Shown here in pieces: positions 24,287 through 32,966 of a stretch of DNA of 48,255 bases; within the stretch, counting starts at the first letter, position 1; each line of letters starts with the position of its first letter. The translations under genes were made by a program, and so were the position numbers. Origin of the DNA: Nocardiopsis salina YIM 90010 (GTDB lineage Bacteria > Actinomycetota > Actinomycetes > Streptosporangiales > Streptosporangiaceae); the NCBI RefSeq assembly GCF_000341025.1, contig NZ_ANBF01000182.1:1-48255 (forward strand), written 5' to 3'. Under the pieces are notes generated by a model. It saw only the letters and a list, made by a program, of their open reading frames with translations. It made no database searches and was not told the origin of the DNA.

Positions 24287-24355
24287 AGCTGGGGCGATCG
24301 GGGCAGCACCGCAGTTTCGTTTCCTCCCAACGCGCCCCACGAACCGAGGTGAGCT

Positions 24356-25228
24356 ATGCGCGCAGACCCCCCGAGCAACCGGCATCAGGATCAGGATCAG
24401 AAACGTCGGGTTGCCTACAGCCTGGCCGACCTCGCGCAGGAGTTCATCACCAGTCGCGGATGGACTCAGTGCCAGGTCGCCAAGAAGACGCGGGAGCTCG
24501 AAAACGCTGTTCCGCATAACCAACGGGAGCTGGTGAGGTCGTTCTCCAATTCCTGCCTGTCCCGTTGGAAGACGGCCATCGACAAGCCAGTGCTGCGGCA
24601 CCAGTTTGTCTCGGTGGCGTATGCCTCGGCACACCTGGAATGGGAATCCTCCGGCGAGGAGGGCGAAAAACCCGGGTTGGGCCACATGTTGGACCTGTGG
24701 GAACGGCGGCATCCACCCTCGCCCTTCATCAAGGACAACAACAAGGACGAGGCAGGCAAGGCGACGGAAACGCAGCCTGCGCCTGCCTCGACGCCAGCGC
24801 CGGAGCGGCCGCAAATCGACCTCAGCGATTCCGCGCAGATCAAGGCGTTGCGTTCGTACGGCGTCACCGGGATGAACCTCCTCACCGCCGCACGGGCCGG
24901 GGACCAGAGGGCGGCGCTCGACTATGCGCTGCTCCGTGCTCTCGACGGCCACCGCCAGGAGAGCCAGGGTTGGTTCCGTGCCGCCTCCGCCGACGACGTC
25001 CTTGAACAGGTCGCGGTGCAGTACTACGACTCGCTCCCCTCGTTGGCCGAAATCGCGGTCGAGCGCGCCGCCGCTCTCCCCGATGACGGCATCTACCAGG
25101 AGCGCAGGGCACTGCTCCTAGAGCGGGCAGCCACACACCGCTCACCGCGTGCAGCCGACCTGTTCGCCGACCATCTCGAAAGGCGGGGAGAACAAGGCGC
25201 TGCAGCACGTTGGCGCGCGATGGGTTAA
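24356..25228 (+). CDS. Hypothetical protein with HTH-like N-terminus, first gene of the defence-like operon
   Basis: A 290-residue protein. Residues about 20-85 (SLADLAQEFITSRGWTQCQV, then LVRSFSNSCLSRWKTAIDKP) look like a helix-turn-helix of the plasmid/phage regulator sort. Residues 120-160 are a Pro/Ala/Lys linker. Residues about 165-285 are helical, ending in LERRGEQGAAARWRAMG, and resemble small repeats. GAGGTGAG precedes the ATG. The next gene begins 57 bases later, and the five plus-strand genes appear to be one operon. I infer a regulator or sensor of the module; no family is recognised. Confidence 0.55.
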   Translation: MRADPPSNRHQDQDQKRRVAYSLADLAQEFITSRGWTQCQVAKKTRELENAVPHNQRELVRSFSNSCLSRWKTAIDKPVLRHQFVSVAYASAHLEWESSGEEGEKPGLGHMLDLWERRHPPSPFIKDNNKDEAGKATETQPAPASTPAPERPQIDLSDSAQIKALRSYGVTGMNLLTAARAGDQRAALDYALLRALDGHRQESQGWFRAASADDVLEQVAVQYYDSLPSLAEIAVERAAALPDDGIYQERRALLLERAATHRSPRAADLFADHLERRGEQGAAARWRAMG

Positions 25229-25285
25229 ACCCCTGTCTCCAGCAACACAGCTCCACTCGATGACAACCCAAAGGAGTCCCCTCAC

Positions 25286-25981
25286 ATGGCCCCGCGCTGG
25301 AACGATCCCAATACGAAACTGGGCGTCCGTGCCCGCATCGCCCTCTGGCTTCACGAAGAAGTCGGGGAAGGCAACGTCTTCGTGAAAGCCGACCTGCGCG
25401 AGGCTTTCCCTGAGTCCGAGCAAGTGGACCGCAGGATGCGGGAGCTGAGAGAGCACGGCTGGGTGCTCGACACCAATAAGCAGGACGAGGGCCTCAGGCT
25501 CAACCAGCTGCGCTTCGTCAAAGCCGGCGTGCCCATCTGGGAGCCCGGCGCCATGAAGCGCAACTCTTCGGCTCAGATCAACAACAAGCAGCGCTCGGCC
25601 GTGATGTCCGCAGACGACTTCATGTGCACGGCGTGCGGCATCGCAGCAGGCGAGGAGTACGCGGAGTTCCCTGGCGCGGAGCCGGCCCAGCTCGCCGTCA
25701 GCTCCCGCGCCATGGAACATGCGGACGGGAGCACCAGCACCGAGTTCATCACTGAGTGCAAGAGGTGCAAGGCCGGGACCCCCGCCGAAGACGCGCCGAA
25801 ACTCCTGCACGTGCTCGACGGGATCGAGGACGTCGGCCCTGCCGAGCGCGAAGAGCTCGCCCAGTGGATCCGCAGGGACCACCGCCTGGTCCGACGCGTC
25901 GAACAGTTGTGGACCCAGTACCGCCGCCTGCCTGCCGACTCCCGGGCGGAAGTCGCCGACCGCCTCCGCAAGCAGCCGTAA
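25286..25981 (+). CDS. Winged-helix protein with degenerate HNH-like zinc domain
   Basis: A 231-residue protein. Residues 1-90 form a winged helix: VRARIALWLHEEVGEGNVFV, KADLREAFPESEQVDRRMRE, then LREHGWVLDT. Residues about 110-165 hold two Cys pairs, FMCTACGIAAGEEY and ITECKRCKAGTP, spaced as in HNH endonucleases with a structural zinc. The His and Asn of the catalytic beta-beta-alpha motif are not seen between the pairs, where AQLAVSSRAMEHADG lies instead. Either it cuts by a variant site or it only binds DNA. The C-terminal 60 residues are helical. AAGGAG lies before the ATG. It precedes the ParB-like gene by 21 bases. Confidence 0.65.
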   Translation: MAPRWNDPNTKLGVRARIALWLHEEVGEGNVFVKADLREAFPESEQVDRRMRELREHGWVLDTNKQDEGLRLNQLRFVKAGVPIWEPGAMKRNSSAQINNKQRSAVMSADDFMCTACGIAAGEEYAEFPGAEPAQLAVSSRAMEHADGSTSTEFITECKRCKAGTPAEDAPKLLHVLDGIEDVGPAEREELAQWIRRDHRLVRRVEQLWTQYRRLPADSRAEVADRLRKQP

Positions 25982-26002
25982 GCGCAACCCCCTCGAAAGG
26001 AC

Positions 26003-27439
26003 ATGACTGTGACTCAGATGCCCGTACAGACCCCCCGCGGTGATGAGATCCGCACCATCGTCGAGACCCGGCTTGCCGAGGCCCGTGCTTCCGGCCGAGC
26101 GGCGGAAACCGTTCGGATCGAGTTCAGGGGCGAGCCCACCGCCCTTGAGGTCGTCAAGATGCCGGTGGCCGATCTCTACTACAACCCATATACGCACCGC
26201 GTCCGTGTTCAGCGCGCCTACGACCCTGTTCGGGATTCCGAGCTCAAGCTCCACCCGTTCAGCGACGAAAGCCAGCGGTACTTGCATGGACTGCTGAGCG
26301 GCAACCCGGAACAGCCCGACGCAGTGGACCCGGCCTTCGAAAAGCTCCGGGACGATCTGGAGGAGTACGACCAGAACGACCCGGGGATCATCACGCCCAG
26401 CGGTGTCCTGGTCAATGGCAACACCCGACGTGCGGCCCTCCGCGACCTGGGAAAGGATCACATCCGGGTCGCTGTCTTGCCGGCCGACACCACGTGGCCG
26501 GACATCGAAGCGATCGAGCTGGAACTACAGCTGCGTCCCGATCTCAAGCGGGAGTACTCGTACATCAACCGTCTCGTCGCAGTCAACGAGATGGTTGTAG
26601 CGGGACGGAACATCAGTGAAATCACCAAAGCGTTCCGGACCACCACAAAGAGCATCGATCGGGACCAGTGGGTTTACAGCTTCATCAGTGAGGCAATCAA
26701 ACGGAGCGAGACCAAGTTGGCCGACGGGAGCCCCGTTTCCCTCCGCCTCATGGATTTCGAGGGCCACGCAGAGAGCCTTCGGGAACTCTACCGCCACTAC
26801 CAGCAGCTGAGCGGCGCCGACGCCGACCTGCTGAGGGAGAGCCGCCTCTTCTCCCTGATGACAGACTTGGCCAAAACCGAACTCCGGTATGTCCGTCCGG
26901 ATTTCCACGAACGTTATCTCTCTCCCCGGTTGAGCAAGCGTTTCGCCCCGGCCGAGCAGTCAGCGCCTGAGACCGGAATCCCCGGTTTCGACGCGGCCCC
27001 CGACCTCGAACTCCCTGGGGACTCGGACGCCGTGCAGCAGGCCCGGGTCGCCACGGACACTCTCCTTCAGGCCACCACCAAGGCCAATGTTTCTGAGTTC
27101 CTGAGCCCTGCTGAGCGAGAAGAGACCACCGAGCTCATCGAGAGCGCAACACAGTCCGTTCGGGATGCGGCAGATGAGTCGAAGGCGTTCGACCTCCGCG
27201 AGAAGCGCAAGGCTGCCGCAGCCGAGCGGCTCAGGGAGGCGGTCCGCCTGATTGAGGAAACCACGGAACAAGTTGCCAAGGCCCGTGGGCACAACCTGAT
27301 GGAGCACCAGGAGCTGGATGAGGCCATGGTGGACCTCTCCGCCGCGCTCAAGAAACTGTCCAAGCATGCGTCCCGTGGGGTCACAACCCCGGGAGACGGG
27401 CTCACCTGGCTACAGCACTCCGTCTCCAACAACCCCTAA
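26003..27439 (+). CDS. ParB/Srx-fold protein of the defence-like operon
   Basis: A 478-residue protein. Residues about 45-190 carry a ParB-like N-terminal domain: VVKMPVADLYYNPYTHRV, GIITPSGVLVNGNTRRAALR (the VNGNxRxxA box, near residue 135) and VAVLPADTTWPDIEAIELEL. A helix-turn-helix-like segment follows (VAGRNISEITKAFRTTTKSI). Residues about 350-450 are rich in Glu, Ala and Arg, probably coiled coil. No ParA lies nearby, so chromosome partition is unlikely. ParB-fold proteins can be CTPases or nucleases (family knowledge); whether this one is either cannot be seen. It lies 9 bases before the helicase. Confidence 0.75.
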   Translation: MTVTQMPVQTPRGDEIRTIVETRLAEARASGRAAETVRIEFRGEPTALEVVKMPVADLYYNPYTHRVRVQRAYDPVRDSELKLHPFSDESQRYLHGLLSGNPEQPDAVDPAFEKLRDDLEEYDQNDPGIITPSGVLVNGNTRRAALRDLGKDHIRVAVLPADTTWPDIEAIELELQLRPDLKREYSYINRLVAVNEMVVAGRNISEITKAFRTTTKSIDRDQWVYSFISEAIKRSETKLADGSPVSLRLMDFEGHAESLRELYRHYQQLSGADADLLRESRLFSLMTDLAKTELRYVRPDFHERYLSPRLSKRFAPAEQSAPETGIPGFDAAPDLELPGDSDAVQQARVATDTLLQATTKANVSEFLSPAEREETTELIESATQSVRDAADESKAFDLREKRKAAAAERLREAVRLIEETTEQVAKARGHNLMEHQELDEAMVDLSAALKKLSKHASRGVTTPGDGLTWLQHSVSNNP

Positions 27440-27448
27440 GGACCACCC

Positions 27449-29272
27449 ATGCCGACTCTGCAGCTCGCCCTGGGGCAGGAGGGGACCTCGGTCTCCCTCC
27501 ACTCCGAGGACTCTGAGCCCGATGATATCGGGCGGATGGCCGCACAGTTCCCTGGGAGCCAGCGCACGGCACCGCGAACGCTCCAGGTACCGCTCGACGC
27601 CTTCCTCCAGAACCCCCAGGGTCTGAGGGCGTGGCCGTCTTCTGATGTGCGCTGGCCGAAAGCCCTCCACCAGCTTCTGAGCGATTCCCTGCGCGATGCG
27701 CAGAAGGCCAAGGCCGGCCTGGAGGGCCTCCCCGAACAGCAGTCTGTGAAGGTCAACCCGGAGGAGATTGAGGAGTATCTCGCCCCGGGCTGGATCGCCC
27801 CTCTTGCCTGGTTTCAGCGGCGAGACATCAGCAAACTCGCTGAGCTGAGCCACGGGGCGAACTTCAGTGTTCCCGGCGCGGGAAAGACCCGCGTCGCGTT
27901 GGCCGACTTCCACGCCAAAAGGCAGGCCGAGGAAGTACAGCGCCTTCTTGTCGTCGCCCCGAAGTCCGCGCATTCAAGCTGGTTTAACGAGAACCAGCTC
28001 TGCTTGTCCCGCCCGTTGCGGGCCGACATCGTGGGCGGGGGAAAGACCAACCCCCTCGCCGAGATCCTGATCATCAACTACGAACGGTTGGCCACCCAAG
28101 AGGTCTTCCTGAGCAAGTGGCTGACCGCCCAGCCGTCCATGATCGTGCTCGACGAAGCCCACCGCATGAAGCGCGGCTCCACAGGGGTCTATGGCCGGGT
28201 CTGCCTGCGTTTGGCCCCCCTGGCCCGGCGCAGGGTCGCCCTGACGGGGACCCCGGCCCCCAACGGGGTCCAAGACCTGCAGAACGTTTTCAACTTTGTC
28301 TGGCCCGGGCTCGGCGGCCGCCATGTCGAACAAGCGACCGCGAACCAGTCCCTGGGCGAGGCCAGCTCGCAACTGAAACCGTTCTTCTGTCGCACCACCA
28401 AGAAGGAACTGAACCTCCCTCCCCTCAACGCCACGTTTGTCCGGGTGGCGCTGGAGGGTCGGCACAAGGAGGTCTACGCGGCCATCCGCGGCGAAGAGAG
28501 CTTGCGTTCCGCCACGGGCCGACCTGGGGAATTGGAGCGCTACGGGCGTTCGGCGATGAACCTCATCATGGCCGCAACCGCACCCGCGCTCCTGAGCTCC
28601 GGCAACAGCCGGTACGAGCCCCTCCCCTATAACGTCCCGAAGGTCGAAGAACCGCAGGGCCAGACGCTCGTCCAACTCCTCGCCGACCTCCCCAGGTTCG
28701 AGGACTCCCCGAAGTACGAAAAGGCCAAGGAGTTGGTCGCTGCCAACGCGGTACGCGGGCGCAAGACGATCGTGTGGTCGACCTTCATCCGCTCCCTCAC
28801 GACGCTGGAGCGTATGCTCGCCGAGCTGACGCCGGCCATGGTGTACGGGGGCACGGTTGACAGGCAGGAGCAGATCGACCGGTTCCGGAATGACCCGAAT
28901 TGCATGGTGCTGTTGTCCAACCCGGCCACACTCGGGGAAGGCATCAGCCTGCACGACGTGTGCCACGAGTCGGTCTACGTCGACCGGGACTACAACGCCG
29001 GCCGGTTCTTGCAGAGTTTGGACCGCATCCACCGTTTGGGATTGCCGAGCGACACTGAGACCAATGTGCGCATCATCGTCGCTGAGCAGACCATCGATGA
29101 ACTCATCGAAGTGCGCTTGGCTGACAAGCTCCACTTCATGGGTGCGGTCTTGGACGACCCCGGCGTCGAGCAGCTGGCCGACCTGGAGGATTACTCCGAC
29201 GTTCCGGCCGGCCTCGAGCGCTCTGACCTGGAATCGCTGCTGTCCCACCTCAACAGGACACAGCAGCAGTGA
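27449..29272 (+). CDS. SNF2-family DEAH-box helicase/translocase
   Basis: A 607-residue superfamily 2 ATPase. Seen: motif I ANFSVPGAGKTRVALADFH near residue 140, Ia LLVVAPKSAHSSW, motif II MIVLDEAHRMKRGSTGVYG near 232, motif III RRVALTGTPAPNGVQDL near 260, motif V NPATLGEGISLHDVC near 490 and motif VI QSLDRIHRLGLPSDTET near 520. The first 115 residues are a separate, family-specific region. SNF2 enzymes move along DNA without full unwinding and drive many restriction and defence systems. There is no nuclease domain in the chain, so cutting would have to come from a partner. The stop overlaps the Vsr start. Confidence 0.9.
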   Translation: MPTLQLALGQEGTSVSLHSEDSEPDDIGRMAAQFPGSQRTAPRTLQVPLDAFLQNPQGLRAWPSSDVRWPKALHQLLSDSLRDAQKAKAGLEGLPEQQSVKVNPEEIEEYLAPGWIAPLAWFQRRDISKLAELSHGANFSVPGAGKTRVALADFHAKRQAEEVQRLLVVAPKSAHSSWFNENQLCLSRPLRADIVGGGKTNPLAEILIINYERLATQEVFLSKWLTAQPSMIVLDEAHRMKRGSTGVYGRVCLRLAPLARRRVALTGTPAPNGVQDLQNVFNFVWPGLGGRHVEQATANQSLGEASSQLKPFFCRTTKKELNLPPLNATFVRVALEGRHKEVYAAIRGEESLRSATGRPGELERYGRSAMNLIMAATAPALLSSGNSRYEPLPYNVPKVEEPQGQTLVQLLADLPRFEDSPKYEKAKELVAANAVRGRKTIVWSTFIRSLTTLERMLAELTPAMVYGGTVDRQEQIDRFRNDPNCMVLLSNPATLGEGISLHDVCHESVYVDRDYNAGRFLQSLDRIHRLGLPSDTETNVRIIVAEQTIDELIEVRLADKLHFMGAVLDDPGVEQLADLEDYSDVPAGLERSDLESLLSHLNRTQQQ

Positions 29273-29838
29273 AGGAGCTGAAGCCGTCCAGCCACGGGCA
29301 GCCTCCGCCACAGGTTAGCCTGCGGAGCGTGGACACCGAAGGACTCAGGGCAGGCCCCCGGAACTCCTCCGCCGGGCCTGCTCATGCGGCCGACAGCACA
29401 GAGACGTGGGAAGCCCCGGAAGGGTCCTGGGCTTCCTCAGCCGCCAACCGGCGCAGTATGCGGGGCAACCGCAGCCGGGACACCAAGCCCGAGCTAGCTC
29501 TGCGCCGTCTCGTGCACGCACAGGGACTGCGTTACCGGGTCGCCGCCAAACCCCTACCGAAGATGCGCCGGACGGCCGATCTCCTCTTCCGCCCGGCCAA
29601 GGTCGCGGTCTTCGTCGACGGGTGCTTCTGGCACGGGTGCCCTGAGCACTTCGTACCACCGAAGACCAACCCCGGTTACTGGGAGCAGAAGATCGGCGGG
29701 AACATGCAACGGGACCACGACACTGACGCACGTCTAGCGGGAGAAGGCTGGTTGGTCCTTCGTTTCTGGGCGCACCAAGATCCCGAAGAATGCGCCAAGA
29801 CCGTCGTGCAGACTGTGTCAGCCCGCCGAAAGCTCTAG
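29269..29838 (+). CDS. vsr: Very short patch repair (Vsr) endonuclease
   Basis: A 189-residue protein. Residues about 55-185 are the Vsr domain: SMRGNRSRDTKPELALRRLV, MRRTADLLFRPAKVAVFVDG with the catalytic Asp and metal site, CFWHGCPEHFVPPKTNPGYW with the structural zinc Cys/His set, and a final LVLRFWAHQDPEEC. Vsr nicks next to T:G mismatches created by deamination of 5-methylcytosine. The GTG at 29269 overlaps the helicase stop; the first 50 residues are poorly conserved, so the true start may be later. Its 3' end overlaps the convergent methyltransferase gene by 21 bases. Confidence 0.9.
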   Translation: MKELKPSSHGQPPPQVSLRSVDTEGLRAGPRNSSAGPAHAADSTETWEAPEGSWASSAANRRSMRGNRSRDTKPELALRRLVHAQGLRYRVAAKPLPKMRRTADLLFRPAKVAVFVDGCFWHGCPEHFVPPKTNPGYWEQKIGGNMQRDHDTDARLAGEGWLVLRFWAHQDPEECAKTVVQTVSARRKL

Positions 29839-30951
29839 CCTGCGCTCCCCGATCACCAAGGTGGCCTCTGGGGGCTCGGGGGGTGTCTCTTTCCGGTCAG
29901 CGGCGTTGAGGGCTTCGAAAATCGCTTCGCCCACTGCCTGCGCCACAAGCGGGGGGAAAGCGTTGCCGACTTGGCGGTAGGCGGCTGTCTTACGCCCGAC
30001 GAACTTCCACTGCTCCGGGAACCCTTGGATAAGCGCTGCCTGGGCAACGGTCAGCTTGGGTCCACGCGGACCGAAAAGATCGCGTTCTTCGTCCTTGGTC
30101 TGCCCCAGCGGTTCAGCGACCCCGTGCGCGTCGACGCCGAGTTCCTCCCAGGCGCGCTTAGCCCTGGTCGGCCCGAGGTCAGCACCGCCATGCTTCTTAG
30201 ATCCGCCTACGAGTGTCGGGGCGACGCTGTTCTTCGCCTTAGCCTTGGCGAGCCACTGGGCAAACGCCTGGTTTGCCTCATCACGAGTTCTTGTCTCAGC
30301 TGCGGAGAACCGCTGTCGCATGGACTCCTCGAGAGCGTCCGCGACCGTGGTTTCCTTGCTGGCTCCGCTAGGCTCGATGAAGTACGGTGCGTCGGACTTC
30401 ATCATCGCGACGAGGATTGACCGCGGCCGGAGCTGTGGGACCCCGAAGTTTCGCGCCTCCAGAAGCTTCCAGAAAACGACGGTGTATCCGAGACCTTCCA
30501 GACGGCTCTTGATCTGATCCCGGTACGCTCGGAACTGCTCATCGAGCAACCCGCGGACGTTTTCGATCATGACCGCTCGGGGACGGAGCTTATCGACCAT
30601 GTCGAGCATGGCCGGAAAGAGATCACGCTCGTCATCGGCCCCGAGCCGCTTTCCCGCCATCGAAAAGGGCGGGCACGGAACACCGCCGGAAATCAGCGCA
30701 AGCTTCTTCGCGTCTTCTGTTTGGATGCGCTTCTCAAGGTCAGCTGCGCTGAACGTAGTGAGGTCCTCTTCCAGGACCTCACACCGGCGCCAACCCTGCT
30801 TTTCGGTGTTGTACCGGAGAGTCTGGGCAGCATGGGGATCAACTTCGATCAATGCCCGGTGGCTGAAGCCTGCGTTATGCAGACCGACCGCTTGTCCGCC
30901 TGCTCCCGCGCAGATCTCTACGGACGCGTACGCGCCGTCGCCGCCCGACAT
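29818..30951 (-). CDS. dcm: DNA (cytosine-5-)-methyltransferase
   Basis: A 377-residue C5 methyltransferase. Seen: motif I VEICAGAGGQAVGLHNAGF (SAM loop), motif IV ISGGVPCPPFSMAG with catalytic Cys93, motif VI MIENVRGL, motif VIII PQLRPRSILVAM, a target-recognition region of about 110 residues, then motif IX/X sequences LTVAQAALIQGFPEQW and YRQVGNAFPPLVAQAVGEAI. The ATG at 30951 has AGGAGAGG upstream; the longer frame is rejected for that reason. It converges on vsr, a standard partner that protects methylated sites. With the helicase, ParB-like and HNH-like genes it may supply the self mark of a restriction-like system (inference). The target sequence cannot be read from the protein. Confidence 0.92.
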   Translation of the reverse strand: MSGGDGAYASVEICAGAGGQAVGLHNAGFSHRALIEVDPHAAQTLRYNTEKQGWRRCEVLEEDLTTFSAADLEKRIQTEDAKKLALISGGVPCPPFSMAGKRLGADDERDLFPAMLDMVDKLRPRAVMIENVRGLLDEQFRAYRDQIKSRLEGLGYTVVFWKLLEARNFGVPQLRPRSILVAMMKSDAPYFIEPSGASKETTVADALEESMRQRFSAAETRTRDEANQAFAQWLAKAKAKNSVAPTLVGGSKKHGGADLGPTRAKRAWEELGVDAHGVAEPLGQTKDEERDLFGPRGPKLTVAQAALIQGFPEQWKFVGRKTAAYRQVGNAFPPLVAQAVGEAIFEALNAADRKETPPEPPEATLVIGERRLELSAG

Positions 30952-31381
30952 CAGTGACCTCTCCTCATTCAGACCAGATGCAACCTGACGCCGCACCCGG
31001 ACCTACATCGAACACCCGATCGATGAACAGTACAACCCGATCTTCCCACGCCCTGCCACCAGGCCTCACAGGCCCCCTGTTTGCCATGCGCATCGCGAGA
31101 TTTGGGAGTTGCGCGCGGGCGAGGGAAGGGGGTCTCATCAGGCTCTTCCGCACCACGGCTGACCTTATCTCAGACCGGGCTGGCCGCGGGCTTCAAGCGC
31201 CCTGGCCGCATTGAGCGGACTATCGTCTGCGCCCTCGGAGGCCTCGGCCACACCCCCGGGGGCGGTACCGTCGAGATCGTGTGTTACCGGAACGACACAG
31301 GACAGACCGGATACGCACGCGGGCGGCAGCCCCGCTCGGCCCGCACACGACCGTCCCGTGTCCCGACCACCGGAGGCCCCA
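30952..31381. other. Divergent intergenic region, methyltransferase to kinase
   Basis: About 430 bases with the promoters of the two divergent genes. No supportable open frame; no clear promoter boxes or repeats stand out. Confidence 0.45.
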
Positions 31382-32896
31382 GTGAGCTCCCCCTCTCCCC
31401 TGCGTGAAACCGACCCGCGCCGCGTGGGCGCGTTCGTCCTGACCGGACGGATCGGAACAGGGGGCCAGGGCACCGTGTACCTGGCCGAGGGCCCGGACGG
31501 TGCCCCGGTGGCGGTCAAGACCCTCAACAGCCAGGTCGTGGACGACCCGGGCATGCGGCAGCGGTTCGTGCGCGAGGCGCAGGCCGCGCGGCAGGTCGCG
31601 TCGTTCTGCACCGCGGCGGTTCTGGCGGTGGACTTCGACGCACGGCCGCCCTACATCGTCAGCGAGTACGTGGACGGCCCCTCGCTGCAGGACCACGTGG
31701 ACGAGCGCGGCCCGATGGGCGGCGGGGAGCTCGGCCGTCTCGCCGTGGCGACGGCCACGGCGCTGGTGGCGATCCACGAGGCGGGGATCGTGCACCGCGA
31801 CTTCAAACCCGGGAACGTGCTGCTGGGCGGCGACGGCGCCCGGGTCATCGACTTCGGGGTCGCGCAGAACACACTGGGCGGCAGCACGCTCACCAATTCT
31901 CCGATCGGCACGCCGGCGTTCATGGCGCCGGAGCAGATCGCGCACGGGCGGGCCACACCGGCCTCGGACGTCTTCTCCTGGGGCGCGGTCATCGCCTACG
32001 CGGCGATGGGAAGCTCGCCGTTCGAGGGCACGACTGTGCACAACGTCCTGCACAACGTCATCAACATCGAACCGGACCTGCGGCGTCTGCCCGAGCCGCT
32101 GCGTTCCCTGGTGGCGGGCGCGCTGTCCAAGGACCCGGCGCAACGTCCGAGCTCGGTGGACGTGCTCATGGCGCTGTTGGGGCGCCAGGGCGGCCCGTCG
32201 GACGCGGGCACGCTGGTGCAGGCCGCGCACGCCGCGCAGGCGACGATGGTCGACCCGAACGCGGCGCAGCAGCCCGGGGCGACCGCCGTGGCACAGAAGA
32301 AGCGTTCGGGTGCGCGCGGTTGGCTGATCGGCGCCGGCGCGGTGGCCGCGGGGGTTGCGCTGTTCCTGGCGGGCCTGTCGCTGGGCGGTGGCCTGGACGG
32401 GCTGGACGGTGCCCCGGGGAACGCTCAGGTCGGTAGCGACCAGTCGGCCTCGGGTGAGGAGGGCGACGCTCAGGAGGACCCGTCCGAGGAGCCGCAGGAG
32501 CCCGATGAGCCGGCGTCCGGGGACCGCGATCTCGACCCTGCCGAGGGCGTTCCGCGCTTCTCCCAGGCCCACGAGGGCGACTGGGAGGGTGTGGCCGAGA
32601 ACGGCGCCCTGGTGGAGCTGCAGGCGGATGAGGGCGATCAGAGCGGGCAGCTCGACATCGACCGCGACGACTGCGACACCGACCTGAACCTGAGCGGGGC
32701 GACCGACCGCGGGTACAACGGTGTGGTCTCCTTCGAGGCGTCCTCCCCCGGCCAGTGCGTGCTCACGCAGCCGGCCCAGTTGGACGAGCAGGTCGCGGTG
32801 ATCGTGGACGGCGACACGATGGCGATCGACTTCTTCGAGGAGGGCGATGCCGGCGGTGAGCCGGTGACCACGCTCAGCCTGGCCCGCACCGACTGA
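31382..32896 (+). CDS. Membrane serine/threonine protein kinase
   Basis: A 504-residue PknB-type kinase. Residues about 15-270 are the kinase: the Gly loop RIGTGGQGTVYLAEG, Lys47 in APVAVKTL, the catalytic loop GIVHRDFKPGNVLL, DFGVAQ in place of DFG-x, and FMAPEQIAHGRATPASDVFS. Residues about 313-336 are a membrane span (WLIGAGAVAAGVALFLAGLSL). The extracellular 165 residues begin with an acidic Glu/Asp/Pro linker and end in a small domain with two Cys (DDCDTD and GQCVLT). There are no PASTA repeats. The GTG is preceded by GGAGG. The ligand is unknown. Confidence 0.9.
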   Translation: MSSPSPLRETDPRRVGAFVLTGRIGTGGQGTVYLAEGPDGAPVAVKTLNSQVVDDPGMRQRFVREAQAARQVASFCTAAVLAVDFDARPPYIVSEYVDGPSLQDHVDERGPMGGGELGRLAVATATALVAIHEAGIVHRDFKPGNVLLGGDGARVIDFGVAQNTLGGSTLTNSPIGTPAFMAPEQIAHGRATPASDVFSWGAVIAYAAMGSSPFEGTTVHNVLHNVINIEPDLRRLPEPLRSLVAGALSKDPAQRPSSVDVLMALLGRQGGPSDAGTLVQAAHAAQATMVDPNAAQQPGATAVAQKKRSGARGWLIGAGAVAAGVALFLAGLSLGGGLDGLDGAPGNAQVGSDQSASGEEGDAQEDPSEEPQEPDEPASGDRDLDPAEGVPRFSQAHEGDWEGVAENGALVELQADEGDQSGQLDIDRDDCDTDLNLSGATDRGYNGVVSFEASSPGQCVLTQPAQLDEQVAVIVDGDTMAIDFFEEGDAGGEPVTTLSLARTD

Positions 32897-32910
32897 TCAA
32901 GCCGATCCAA

Positions 32911-32939
32911 GGTGCGGTGGAGCCGTCCACGCCTGCACC
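32911..32939. terminator. Imperfect hairpin between convergent genes
   Basis: Arms GGTGC/GCACC and GTGGA/TCCAC form a stem with a small bulge in the 70-base gap between the kinase and the CueP-like gene; a possible terminator for both. Confidence 0.3.
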
Positions 32940-32966
32940 GGGAGCCGGATCCCCGGACCCGATGCC

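Noticed and set aside
26003-27439. Chromosome or plasmid partition system
   Set aside because: There is a ParB-like protein but no ParA, parS cluster or replication gene nearby.
29458-29838. Short Vsr starting at ATG 29458
   Set aside because: Conserved Vsr sequence begins upstream of this codon, so it would remove part of the domain.
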